Below, one piece after another: positions 11,471 to 22,628 of a stretch of DNA of 64,000 nucleotides (position 1 is the stretch's first letter; every line of letters begins with the position of its first letter). The DNA comes from Cytidiella melzeri. Lineage: Eukaryota; Basidiomycota; Agaricomycetes; Polyporales; Irpicaceae. The notes below the pieces were generated by a model, which ran no database searches, was not told the DNA's origin, and saw only the letters and a program-made list of their open reading frames with translations. The DNA lies in the NCBI GenBank assembly GCA_022592445.1, contig JABYQR010000011.1, positions 186,001-250,000 of the forward strand. Direction: 5' to 3'. The translations under genes and the position numbers were made by a program.

Positions 11471-13564
11471 TCACAACGTGCCACGCCTCTTAACAAAAAA
11501 TGTCAAACGCTTGGCGAAGAATACGCTGTTGCACGAATACGTACGTTGGAGCATAGTTCTTGGTTGGGAGAACGTGGGTGAAGATCCATTAGTAGGAGGC
11601 GTAGGGGGCTGTCGGTGCGATATAGCAACGAAACGAGAGTTTGTAGATCGAGAGTCCGTGTAGGAGAACGCGGATGTAGGCGTTGCATGATGGTGGGGAT
11701 GCCTTGGTGAGTATGACTCCAGGAAGCCAGGCGCAGATAAGGGAGGACCGGACCATCGACCCGCACTTCTGTGGGCACGGTGGCTGTGGCGAGTCGGGCC
11801 GCCATTGCTAGACTCCAAGTGTACGAATGTACTCGACGGTCTTCGTGAGGGATATGGTTCAGCGACTAGTGAAGAAGATTGACGGGGGATATAGTATGAT
11901 CCGGCGTGATGAGCTGACTCTGACTGGGAGATGTGGGGTGGGGAGGGGAAGGGCGCCATGGCGGGCGGTGTACGCTGATCTACATGATGGGAGAGCGACG
12001 ACGTGCGCAGATGGGAATCAATACGGTGCAACCCACGGCTTTGGCCTACGCAGTGCAATTCATGAAGCGCCAGCATCATGATGAGAAAAGGAAAGAACAT
12101 ACCTTCGAGGGTATCTTCCGTTTGACTATTGACAGTACTCACGGCACGGAAACTGCCAGTGTCTTGAGACGACACCGAGACGCCTCGAGCAGTAAGATCA
12201 CTTGTACCGGCGAGCGGTGTGGCGCGAGCTTGTTTTGCCCTTCCGCCTCTTCCTTTACTTCGACCTCCACCCTGTCCACCTCTGGTTGCGTTTTGCTTCT
12301 GAGACTGACCAGACGCCTTGCCTTCTGGAACTTCGTCAGGGCCTTCCAAGAGAGACATCGGTTTGTCCTTAGTCTCCAGAAAGAGAGCCCTTTGAGACGT
12401 CATCTTCTCACCCCATGCCTTCTCATCGGGAGTGTCAACGTTCTCTAGCTGCGCTTCCTCCGCAGAGAGTGGATAAAGTTTTGGGATAATCCCAGGATGC
12501 TGTTCGGAGTATGTATCGTCATAAGGATTTGGAGAGGACCCCTCGTAGTAGTGGTGGCAAAGCCACAGAAAGGCACGAGCCCGCGATTCGGAAGAAATGT
12601 TAATAGGGGTGAAGAAGTCCTGTAGTTCATAGTTGAGTGAAGCGGGGAAGTGGTTTCGTGCCAGTTGCTAAGTCAAGGCAAGCAGCATGAGCTGGCGAGC
12701 AATATATGCCTGGTAGGATCCTGACTCACAGACGAATGGCATTGAAAGATAAAGATGAGATTAACGATACTGGTAGGAGGGAGTATACCGGAACGCTGAA
12801 GCGGAGTGAGCATCAGTGCACACCAAGGCGTCAGATGGCAGAATCGGAACGTACGATGCGGCTGAGTACGTCTTCAGGGGTGACGGAGGTGTTCTGAATC
12901 TCGTTAGGTAGGAGACAGAACTTGAGAAGGTTCTTGATTCGAGGTGCGTCCTGAAGGTTGTTTCCGTCCGTTTTCTGTAAGGATGGTACAGGATGATACG
13001 TTCTCAGTGCAGTCCGCATTTCAGGAAAGACTAGAAGCATGATCGGAAGTCAGCCTTTTAGCTCACAAACATTTCGGGGACGCCGTCCCCGCAATCAACT
13101 TATATCAGGGCAAAGGCATGACAAAGGGGATCTACGAGGCACAAAGACGGAGTAGGAAGAGCAGCGACAGGACTCACATGCCATTGTCGTATTGATCCTG
13201 TTCATGTTGGATAGCAAAGATATCTTTGCAAACTCGTCTGCGAGTTGTGGGGTATCAAGTAGTTTGTTGTGAGAGACCTTGGAACAACGCGGAGAGTGGA
13301 CAAGGGCATTGACGTAGAGGTCTCGAAACGTCACTTTGGTGCCAGGCGGGTCTCCATGAAGTGTTGTGTAAGAGTCCTTGAAGACTGCTCGAGTATCGCT
13401 GAAGATGTAATAGAGGAGGTCGTATTGTATGTCAGATCTGGTGAGAGGCTCGCCATCGCCATGTTTGATTGCGATTTGCTTTTTGATGGTGGTCTGAGCT
13501 CTGCATAAAGATGAATGTCGTGGAGAGTAAAAGAGAGGCCGTTTACTGACCCTGCGGGAGGCAT
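11471..13564 (-). CDS. IES1: Ies1-like INO80 chromatin-remodelling subunit, copy A
   Basis: Ies1 is a fungal-specific subunit of the nuclear INO80 remodelling complex. My model on the minus strand is 13564-13551, 13500-13178, 13030-12855, 12795-12730, 12667-12103 and 11919-11471. This is 1593 nt, 530 residues. The family core is clear: GDGEPLTRSDIQYDLLYYIF, FRDLYVNALVHSPRCSKV, MNRINTTMA joined across an intron to FFPEMRTALRTYHPVPSLQK, then LQDAPRIKNLLKFCLLP, ILPPTSIVNLIF and SRARAFLWLCHHYYEGS. The tail is rich in Gly, Arg, Lys and Ser, with a KGRGGR patch. The first coding exon (MPPAG) and the acceptor of the last exon are the weak points. A second copy lies at 26684-28689, and the INO80 ATPase itself is at 46023-51737. 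Copy A is the more diverged: NMNRIN instead of NVGRIN, and a shorter N-terminus. Confidence 0.85.
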
Positions 13565-14052
13565 CGACAAGTAGGAGGGAGAGGGCAAGGACGGAGGTGG
13601 CAGTGGCGAGGCGGCCTGCGCGCACAACGCGTTCCGGAGTTTAAATGTTCGTGGCACCGAATTTAGCCAGCTCAGCCCCCGATCGGATCTAGTAGCCTGC
13701 AGGCAATCATCCGTGGGGCGCTTCAATGGGCATACTAGTTGCATTTTCTCGACATTACTATTAAGATGAACTACGCAAAAGTATGGCGAAGGAGTGAATT
13801 TTACTACGGACTATAGAACATAAGGTAGAACTTGCTTTGGTGAGTGTAAAGGACAGTGGCTATGAACAATCAATATAAGTACAGTCTTGCTGGTGAAAAG
13901 AGAGAAAGAAACACCGAAACAACCAAGAATGAAAGGACGAATCCCAAATGCGGCAAAGATGTGAAGGGGATATACTGTATGCAAGCCGTGGTATATAATC
14001 CAACACGAATGAAAGAATGAACGGAAAAATTAATCAATGTAAACATATCAGT
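13565..14052. other. Intergenic: IES1 copy A upstream, hydrolase 3' flank
   Basis: This gap of about 490 bp lies between two minus-strand genes. The part near 13800-14030 is A-rich 3'-flank-like sequence. The part near 13565-13740 probably holds the leader of IES1 copy A. It carries an in-frame open stretch upstream of the chosen ATG, with another ATG at 13744, so the true start could lie further upstream. Confidence 0.4.
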
Positions 14053-17000
14053 CTATTCTGCAGCGAAAACAAGGTCAGGTTCAGCTGGGGGATGTTTATA
14101 GTGAGCGTACCTTGATGCCAGTACTCACTCATATACTCCAACACCTCCACCACCACGCCGCTTTTGAACATGAGCGCATGGTCAGCGCCCTTCACAACTT
14201 GGACCTGACACCTATCCCGCCCCATCGTGTTCTCCATCCACCTTACAGCATTTTCTGCTATCCTTTCATCTCTGTCGCCATACCATACACGAACATTATG
14301 TGGGTAATTCGCATACGAAAAGCCCCACGGTTGACGATCGTGGTTTAGGATCTGAACAAGGTCGCTGTGAGTTCCTTTCGACGACTCTGCGTGAGATGCA
14401 GCAATCAAGGCGTTGCCGAGAGCAGCCTGATACGAGTTCCCTGGCGTATTTGGTGTTCCCGGCAATAGCGATGCAGCACCTGGTGAGGCCGGTGTTGGGG
14501 ACGAAGGAAGAGGCGTGGCAGGAAGAACGGGTAGAGGTGGTAAAGGGGGAACAGCTGCTCGGGACGACGCTCGTGTCAAACTTGCTCCGAACGACACAGA
14601 CCGGCGCCCTGAAGATCTCGGGAACGATGTATGGGGATCAACGGAGAGGTCCAACGATGACAGGGCCTCCGACTTGATTGACCTAGTCGCTGCGCCTATA
14701 GTGGAACTCTTGACTTTTGTAGTCGTCGGCCAACCAAGGTCCTCGAGTCCCAGACCTGTGTCAGAACCCACCGCTTGAGGTAGCCACGGCATAGATGAAG
14801 GCGGCGTAGATGCCTTCCTAGCGCTGGAGGATGTTGCCGAGGAGCGGCCCTTCAACGAACCCATGGATCGTAGAGCTTTAAGTCGTTTACCAGGCCCGGC
14901 TTGTGGAGGGTCAGGCTGCGGCGATTGGGGTGGCGACTGAGCAACGCCACTCTTGAGTCTTCCAATAAAACTTTTGGAAGGCTTCCTGGACGCAGTGCGA
15001 GTTCCTTTACTGTCACTTATTGCACGGCTCCGCTGGGAACAAGTACTCCTTCGACCAAGAGTACTCTTGCTCTCAAACCTCCCGTCAAAGTCTCGAAGAT
15101 CATCGTAGTCGCTGAATCCGCCTGACTCGCTGCTGCGACCCTCGTGGTCATCCACAGGAGGAGACAAGGGTGCATCGCCATTGCCTATCATCGGGCTCAG
15201 TGGGAGCGGCGATTGGTGCGAAGAAGGCGATAAGGATGATGTTTTGACATCAAAACCTATACCTTGGTAAGCAATACTCGGTGGCTTTCCTAGCATCCAA
15301 GCCTGCATCTTCCATTCTGCTGCCTGAGCAGTTTTGAGGATGCCGTTAGGGACATACTTTAGCCACTTGTAGCCTGCTATACGTAACAACTGGTCAGCGA
15401 CACAAGCGAGGGGAGTTCAAAAGTACTTACCGTTCTCTCCGCCTCCTACCCACGGCGCGAGAAGGCACAGATCACCTCGAATACGCTCAGGAAAGCGGCT
15501 CGCGAAAGCGAGAGCATAAGGAGCACCAGCAGAATGGGCCATAATGCTACATTGGTCGATATGAAGAGCATCTAGCACTTCCTCGACAACTGTTGCCCAC
15601 TCTGGAATCCCCCTGGCCACTTTAGTACGAGGGGAATCTGTTTTACCAAGCCCCCAGCTATGCAAAACTGAGTAAGATGGTGTTGAGTAAAGGAAAATTA
15701 CACGTACCGATCAATGGTAATCAATCGGATGCCTAACAATGCTGCCATCTCGTCATAGAGACCCATAATGTGTCGAACGCAGCCTAGTCCCAGAAAGACC
15801 ACCAGGGGTGTACCAGTTGGGCTCCCCAGATCCGACAGACTGACGCGCAGCGGACATTCTCGCGAGGCATGGGGTGAGCGAGTGAGTGTTAGCATCGTCG
15901 TCAATCGCGTTGATCGCAGATATTTTGCGATATTTTGCGCCGCTGAATGGATGGGTGCTTTCGTGAGTTGGGAAATGTCCATGGGTGGCAGAGAAGTAGC
16001 CTGGTCGGAGATAGTTGACGAATCAAAAAGCGAAGAGTTTCGACGGCCCTCCGACAAAGGGCTTCTAGGGCCGTCGGTTCCAGACGAACGTGGTCGAGTA
16101 CCAGCCGTATACTGTCGTGGTTGAATGATCGACGTATTCTGGTTTCGCATAGTTTGCATTATCTCCTCCGCAATGGTATCCACAGATGACCGCGAAATCA
16201 ACTCTGCGTCTGAGTCAGGCGCATTAGGTGATCTTTGAGACTGCTCTTCGTGGTGTATGGAATGGGTCTGACTAACCCAGGAGGTTCGGCGAGAAAGAGT
16301 GGCCTTAGCAACTTGTGGTGCATGGGTCTTAATGATTTCGTCGATAGTGGGTGCGGTAGAGGGTCTCAGTAGTGGAGGCGAAATGGGACGAGCAGAAGGC
16401 AAATATTCGTTGACAGACTCCGTAAACGAACCGGTGTCTGTGAAGGAAGCCAACGATGTGCGACTAGATGAGGTAGAGATGGTAGGCATGTCGAAAGTGG
16501 GATAGCGAGTAACGGTGATGTTGGACGGAGTGCGACTAGACCGTGGTCTGGTGCCTCTGTCTCTGTCGTGTTTTGAATGCTTAGAGGTCCTGCCGCTACC
16601 GTTCTCTTCCGAATCCGAGTCGCTGTGGTCTTTACCCTTTCGTGGCACTCCAAGTTTTATGCCCGGCGGGGGTTTAGGCAGAGGAGGATGATACAAAGGA
16701 TGGAAACCGGTCTTCTTGAAGTGCGCGCGACCAGAGAGAGAGCCTGAGGTCACATAGTGATCTTCTTCGCTCGAGCCATTCATTCCATCTACCAACGCAT
16801 CCATCGTCTCGACTCCAGAAGTCGGCGCAGCCACCACGACCGGTATCGAAAATGACCTGTGACTGAACATGTGGTCATCAATAGGTGTCTGAGGCAGAGG
16901 CTCAAACTGGCTCAGCGTCGAGGAGCCAGAGTCGCGGTATGGATACTTGAGAGGTCTGCTCAAGTATGCTTGCTGCTCCCACGGCTGCTTCTTCGAAGGA

Positions 17001-17464
17001 CCACTGAGAGCGCGACGACGCGATTCTGTTATGAAATCTGCATCGTCGGTTGCGGGCCAAGGAATGCTCTCTCCAGCACCTGCAGGGAAGTCCAAGGTAT
17101 CTGTCTCGACTGGCGACGACCGCGGTTGGCGAGTTTTCTCCCCTAGTCTCTCCTTACTAACCTGGCTCTTCACTTCTTTCGAGGAGCCCACGCTTTTCGT
17201 ACTTGACCGAGTGCGGTGACTTTTGAGGTCAAGAGGGCGAGAGATAGAAAGGCGCTGGTCTGATAGATTTGAGGTGGGACAACGCGACTTTCCAGGCGAG
17301 CTGTCATTCTCGGATGGTATTGGCGAGACCTGCGGCTCTGTGGGTCTCTTCTCTTTCCTCAACGACAAGAATGAAGTCTTTTTAGAGGGTTTTCGGTAGG
17401 ATGTAGAGCTGCCAGAAGTTGGAGGGGTGCTCGGAGGAGGAGGGGACCGTGTATACGTAGCCAT
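14053..17464 (-). CDS. Large alpha/beta hydrolase with long disordered N-terminus and insertion
   Basis: Exons on the minus strand are 17464-15708, 15657-15431, 15376-14111 and probably a terminal 14057-14053 (AATAG). They encode about 1084 residues. Residues 1 to about 510 are Ser/Pro/Arg-rich and likely disordered. The hydrolase fold then starts: TPLVVFLGLGCVRHIMGLYD, LITIDRWGLGKTD, and the nucleophile elbow AHSAGAPYALAFASRFPERI (Ser in A-H-S-A-G). The acid is in VRVWYGDRDERIAE and the histidine in VKGADHALMF. Between the elbow and the acid a Ser/Pro-rich block of about 290 residues replaces the usual lid. The substrate is unknown; the fold is that of a soluble lipase/esterase-like enzyme. 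ATG 17464 has good context; a longer upstream frame begins only with TTG. If the last intron is unused the frame ends at 14034. Confidence 0.8.
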
Positions 17465-18116
17465 GATGGAAAGGACAGAGTTGGATCTTTCACGGTGAGC
17501 GATATCCAGAGAAAAGGAGCGGGTGTGCAGGTGAAAATGAATGGATGTCAAGAGGACTTGTGGCTCTTAAGGTCGTCGTGAGGGATCGCGTCCAGGTCCA
17601 GTGGATGTGTGTCGTCAACTACCCCCTCACCGTCGCCGTCGACGTTGGTGATGCAGAAACGGTTAGCGTGGGGTCCGCAAGCGGAAATTTGGCGCGCCGG
17701 CCGGGGAGAGATCTGCACGGAGCGCCCGTTCGGTGCTATGCCGAATGTTCAACTTGTCACGATTTACCACACTGGCCATGGGCAATGTCATAGATAATGG
17801 GTTGTCAGGAAGTTGGGGAAACGTCGCGGGATACTACTTCGGGATGTATGGAAACACCAGAAGACATACAGCAACACTAGCAGTAGCCTACACGACTAAA
17901 ACTAATCTAATCATCGTAAAGAAACCTTGACATAATTGTGGTACAGATCCGGACGTGTTTCCATCAAAGCACAAATGTAGAAACAGCTGGAGAAAGCAGA
18001 GGGGTGGATTCCCATTTTTTGTCACAAGCGGTATGCGAAGCGATCGAACAAGTCTCACTGAGTGACCCAGGTCAGACGAGAGTACTTGTTGAATGCAAGG
18101 AGTACGTACCCGCCAG
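17465..18116. other. Intergenic, no gene seen
   Basis: This is the upstream region of the hydrolase gene and the 3' flank of the F-box gene. No conserved frame is present. The block at 17690-17705 is a GC-only palindromic stretch (two adjoining 8-bp rare-cutter-like palindromes), probably chance. Confidence 0.35.
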
Positions 18117-19253
18117 TTACATGTCACAGCAGAAATCAATATTCCGAGTAGCACATGAAGATGACAACTGCTCCCGCACATCTTCGGTCCATCGCGAAAA
18201 ACCGAAGGCGGGCTCATAGCAGCCTGCAGACGTTTTCAACACCTTCAGGGATGGGAGCGCCCCAGAGTCGATAAACTCTATCCAGTCCTGTGCACAGAGT
18301 CGGAGGCTTCGTCCGAGGACGGACAGACGTTCCAGGTTGCGGCAAGTCTGACCGAGGATGGACAAACTTTGCGGATTGATATCTACGTCATATAGACGCA
18401 GTTTGCGAAGGCTGCCGATAGGCAGGTCGTCATCAAACAGGTCGCCGCGTGCGCCAGCGGAGGAGGCTTCGTAGTGCAGAGATTGAATGCTCTCGCAGCA
18501 CTCAAGCAAATCCCGTGCGAAGTCGTCTGATGCCTCTCCACCCCTCGCCGTGATACTCAGGTCCTTTACAGATTCCCAAGAGTCGTTGCACAGGTTTTGG
18601 ATTGAACCGAGCGCGACAGTCACATTGTGGAAGATGAGACTGTTGATACGAAGGGAGTATGAGATGGACGGCTCTGCTAGGGCGAGCTGGAGATTGGTCA
18701 ACCTGAGAGTACGAAGCCTGGTGAAGCGAAATGCGATAGATTCGTTCCATTCCAGCGAAGCAGGTTGCTTGCAGGCGAAGCTGTCGTCGTCATGCTGAAT
18801 ATGGCTGCCGTCAATGTGTAGAGATGTGATAGAACGGGTGTTCGACATCATATAAATGAAGCGTTCCGCCTGAACGGCGAGCTCTCCGCCGATGGTGAGG
18901 CGCTCCAAGCCATCGAGGTTCAAAATGAACTTCAGGCTTGTCATGTCCTTCTCCGTCAGAGAAGCGCCTTCATTTGAGGGCAGCGCAGGACGCAGATCAA
19001 TCCCTCGCACCAGTGAGCGTAAATGTTGATTCTGGGAGAGGGTCCTGGCGAATTGCACACATGCGCGGAAGCTTCGCAACTCCGGGCATGCATATAGCCG
19101 CCTCCTGATTGGCCCTACCCAGCCGGTAGAGACCAACGCCAGCCGTTGGAAATCCCTAGGCCACCAGTGGCCATTGCTCTCAAGAATGAGAGGAATTAAG
19201 TCGTTGACAATTCTAGGCTGGTCGTTGCTGGTGGTGGTGGTGACTGTGGACAT
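18117..19253 (-). CDS. F-box-like / leucine-rich repeat protein
   Basis: This is a single-exon gene of 378 residues from ATG 19253 to the stop at 18117. The N-terminal stretch (about residues 12-60) fits a divergent F-box: IVNDLIPLILES, then FQRLALVSTGWVGPIRRRLY. F-boxes dock proteins to SCF ubiquitin ligases through Skp1. The rest shows irregular leucine-rich repeats such as LERLTIGG, LRTLRLTNLQLA, LRKLRLYDVDI and LERLSVLGRS. Such intronless F-box/LRR genes are numerous and variable in Agaricomycetes, and no target can be inferred. A longer in-frame start at 19331 is possible, but MSTVTTT at 19253 is the better ATG. Confidence 0.72.
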   Translation of the reverse strand: MSTVTTTTSNDQPRIVNDLIPLILESNGHWWPRDFQRLALVSTGWVGPIRRRLYACPELRSFRACVQFARTLSQNQHLRSLVRGIDLRPALPSNEGASLTEKDMTSLKFILNLDGLERLTIGGELAVQAERFIYMMSNTRSITSLHIDGSHIQHDDDSFACKQPASLEWNESIAFRFTRLRTLRLTNLQLALAEPSISYSLRINSLIFHNVTVALGSIQNLCNDSWESVKDLSITARGGEASDDFARDLLECCESIQSLHYEASSAGARGDLFDDDLPIGSLRKLRLYDVDINPQSLSILGQTCRNLERLSVLGRSLRLCAQDWIEFIDSGALPSLKVLKTSAGCYEPAFGFSRWTEDVREQLSSSCATRNIDFCCDM

Positions 19254-20466
19254 GGTGGTAGGTAAGTGAGAGTCGAGTCGGGCTGGACTGGGGCAAGAAG
19301 CCGACCTGTCTGCATTATATGATATGCACATACGAAATTACTCGTGCCAGAGGTTCAATTGGCTGTTGACGAGCTGGTACGTCGTCGACTGCGATAGTGC
19401 GACGTGCTGGCTGATGTCTAGAGGGTGGCTTGACATATCAGACACACCCTGCTAGTCACAGGGTCACCGCTGCTACTGCATTTATACATGGCCGGTCCAT
19501 CGTCGCTAAACAGCAGCTTGTCCATATTACTGCCCCACGAGTTGTGAAGAAGTACGAGTACGAGAGAAATGCCTGTTGAGTAGCGCAGACAATGTGACTG
19601 TTCGTGTGAAGCGAGTCTGGTTGGTGACATCCACCCGAATGCCACATTGGCGCCCATGAACGTGGTTCCTCGCCGGAGAAAAATCGCAACTTTCAAGCAC
19701 CCGCGACCATGTTCGCATTTCACAAAAATCTCCTGTGGTTACAACTTACAATAATGCTTCACACCTGACGTCTCATTATTGCGCCTGTAACCGCGTGCGA
19801 CAAACAGCGTGCCATGCATTGAGCAGCGAAGGAAACTTAGTTTGGTGAGCAACGAGCAATTCATCCCTGTGAATCCAATGTCATTCGAAAGCCTAGCTGA
19901 TGTCCAGGATACAGCATAATCATGTATGAGCTGTAGTGATACGCCGACGGGTATTAACATTTTGTGCCTTGTTGTGCTGTGATTGCGGCGCACCGTGGCG
20001 TAGTTGCGTGCAGAGTTACTCAATCTTCGTCCTTGCATGTGCATGACATTAGTCTATCCCTCCGTGCCTGATAAAGGTGAGCAGCCATTGCCCAGGTTAT
20101 CCCTCTTCAGTACTGCAGACTCACACGACAGTCTCTGGCTATCTCCAGCTTGCAGCCCACTTGCCTCAATGTCAAGAAGGTATTTGTTGCAGCATTCTCA
20201 TGCTATATCGCTGATTGATTCAATGTGCTACAGTACAGTGTTCGAGGCTTGGTGTAAGCGGGTAGTCGTTATCTCCTCACGCATGGTCGCTACCCTCCTT
20301 TGTAGTCTCGCCATCCCACGGTTTTCGACGATGATCGCGTTCATTCGCGCCCGTGACTCATCGAAGCAGACTGCAGCGTCCACAAAATGCAGAATAGTTG
20401 GCCCATATATATCGCTGCACTCCAGCCCTTCACGCAATCTGGCTTCTTTGCATTCCGCCTCTCACG
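19254..20466. other. Intergenic between divergent F-box and permease genes
   Basis: About 1.2 kb without a recognisable gene. An ATATATAT tract at 20405-20412, some 55 bp before the permease ATG, could serve as a TATA element. The open frames in this gap have no motifs and overlap the permease start out of frame. Confidence 0.4.
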
Positions 20467-22341
20467 ATGACATCTATCGCGGACGAAGAGAAGTCCTCAA
20501 AGGATACTCGACTTGGGCTTGAAGACGTCAAAACAGATGGTACTGTCTCGGCGCAGGACGTGTTCGGCGACGAGAAGGATCACGATATTCAGTACAAGAC
20601 TCTCAGTTGGCAAGTGTGTCCCCGCACCTATATAAGCTTTTAACATGATAGTCTGTAACACGACATGTTACGCAGTTTGTGTGCGTGTTGATGATAGCGG
20701 AGATAGTCAGCAATGGAATGCTGTCTTTGCCGAATGCGATGGCTGCAGTCGGTCAGTACTTCCATACAAGTTATCAGTGCTTCAGGTCAGTTTACTTATC
20801 CAAATGCTAGGTATCGTTCCGGCTCTCGTCATCACGATATTCTTGGGCATTTTCGCATTATATACCGCAAAAGTACTCATCGACTTCAAATTGCGTCATC
20901 CCCAAGTCCACAGTATGGGTGCGTCCTGCGCCATGTAACAGCTCACTGCATCCAGGCCGATCAGGTCAGACAGGTGATGCTGGACACATTCTCTTCGGCC
21001 CTATCGGGAGGGAGGTACTCTCTGCAGGAACGGTCATTTTTGCGATCTTCGCAACCGTATGCCTCCCATCTACCTCGTTGTGCCTTCACTCAACCTCAGC
21101 TAGGGTTCGGAGCTGCTGTCAGGTCAACAAGCTTTATCCGCGCTCTCAGATGACGGCTTGTGCGCTGTCTTCCTACTCTTGATTTTTTCATTTGCTACGC
21201 TGCTCGTTACTCTGCCGAGGACACTAGGGCAAGTAGGCTGGCTTGGCTTCCTCAGTGTGTTCCTCATAGCGATGTGTGGATTGGTTGCGATGATCGGGGC
21301 TGGAGTCAATCCACTTCCTGGACGTGTGGTACAGGCCACAGTCCCCGGCAGCTTCTTCGAGGCGTTTCTAGCTGTTACAGGTCCGGTACGTCTCAGGCTC
21401 ATGCTTCAGCAAAACGAAAGAACAAAACAGTTTAACGGCTATTGAAGGTGTTTGCTTACGCTGGCCACTTCATGTAAGTCATCTTCTTCGAGGTGAGACC
21501 GCATACATCAGTATTACACGCGCCAATGTTGTTGTTTCAGGTTCTTTATTTTAATATCGGAAATGAAGGATCCCAAAGAGGCCATGAAGGTACAGTCAGC
21601 TCATCGGTGCTATTGATCACTAGCTGAATGGTCTCGCTAGGCAGCGTGGTGCCTGCAAGGCTTCACAACAGTGTATTACAGTGTCTTCAGCTTGGTCGTG
21701 TATGTTTATCTTGGCAGCACCGTGCTATCGCCTGCACTTCTATCACTTCCACCCAAATGGGCCAAAGCCGCATTCGCGATTGGACTCGGGAATTTTCTGT
21801 TGTGCGTGTCATGTCATCAAAACGATGTGGAAAATTGATGTCCGCTGTAGTGCAGGAGCCCTCTGCAGCCACACCGCAGCAAAGCTTGTCTTTGTCCGCT
21901 TGTTCCACCGCAGCCACCATATCTACTCTCACACGATCCTGGGCTGGTCGGTGTGGATTTTACTGTGCTTTGTCGCAGTCGCATTGGCCTTTGTTCTCGC
22001 TACAGCCGTACCGATATTCAGCGACCTAATCGGTATTGCTGCCTCGCTGTTCGCAGCATGGTACACCTACGGCTTAGCAGGATTCTTCTGGTTGCATGAC
22101 ACGTACCACTTCGAGGGTGGGACAGCGGCACTGAAGAGAAGGCCACTGGGCACAACAGTCGCGGTCCTCACCATTGCCGCAGGGGGGTTCATTTGTGTTG
22201 CAGGCACCTATGTCTCGGTGAAGGCAAGTGAATGCTTTGTGGTGTGACCATCTTGGCTTATAATCACAATTTTTTTGGATCTGATAGCTCATTGTAGAAG
22301 CGTACGAACAGCATCTCGTTGGCAAGCCCTTCACATGTTGA
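20467..22341 (+). CDS. Amino-acid/auxin permease family transporter (fungal Mtr-like neutral amino acid permease)
   Basis: This is a membrane permease of the AAAP family, importing neutral or aromatic amino acids by proton symport in characterised fungal relatives. Ten exons sum to 1359 nt and encode 452 residues: 20467-20613, 20676-20751, 20811-20918, 20974-21056, 21104-21385, 21448-21473, 21541-21589, 21641-21801, 21851-22223 and 22288-22341. The family start of TM1 is plain: VCVLMIAEIVSNGMLSLPNA. About ten hydrophobic helices follow, with FLGIFALYTAKVLIDFKLRH, VFAYAGHFMFFILISEMKDP and a C-terminal KPFTC. The hydrophilic N-terminus (about 45 residues) contains a YKTLSW lead into TM1. The last intron appears to use a GC donor (GCAAGT at 22224). 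Substrate specificity cannot be read from the sequence. Confidence 0.9.
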
Positions 22342-22628
22342 ATAATTGTTCCGCGAACGAGCTCTTACTAGAACAAGTAGCTTTGTATATTATAGTCCGT
22401 TGTTGTATGTTGTGGTAACAGTGTACGATAGGAATACTTATAAGTACCCGTCGTCCGGCTACGGCCGTGATGATTGTGAGATGACACTGCCACGCCGGGG
22501 TCGCGCGTTGGCTGGCGTCATCGTCAGGATAGGAGGCGGGTAAGTAGTATCACGTTCCTTGCCACCCCTTCCACGGTCGTCGTCGTCGCCTCCGCTCATC
22601 GCTTCCAGTCTTCTCGACGGCTGCAGCC

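Noticed and set aside
17465..17551. N-terminal extension of the hydrolase
   Set aside because: The extended frame begins with TTG; the first ATG in good context is 17464.
17690..17705. Adjoining GC-only palindromes that look like cloning sites
   Set aside because: Surrounding sequence is ordinary genomic intergenic DNA with no vector features.
20004..20522. 172-codon plus-strand frame upstream of the permease
   Set aside because: It overlaps the permease start out of frame, shows no motif, and includes the probable TATA region.
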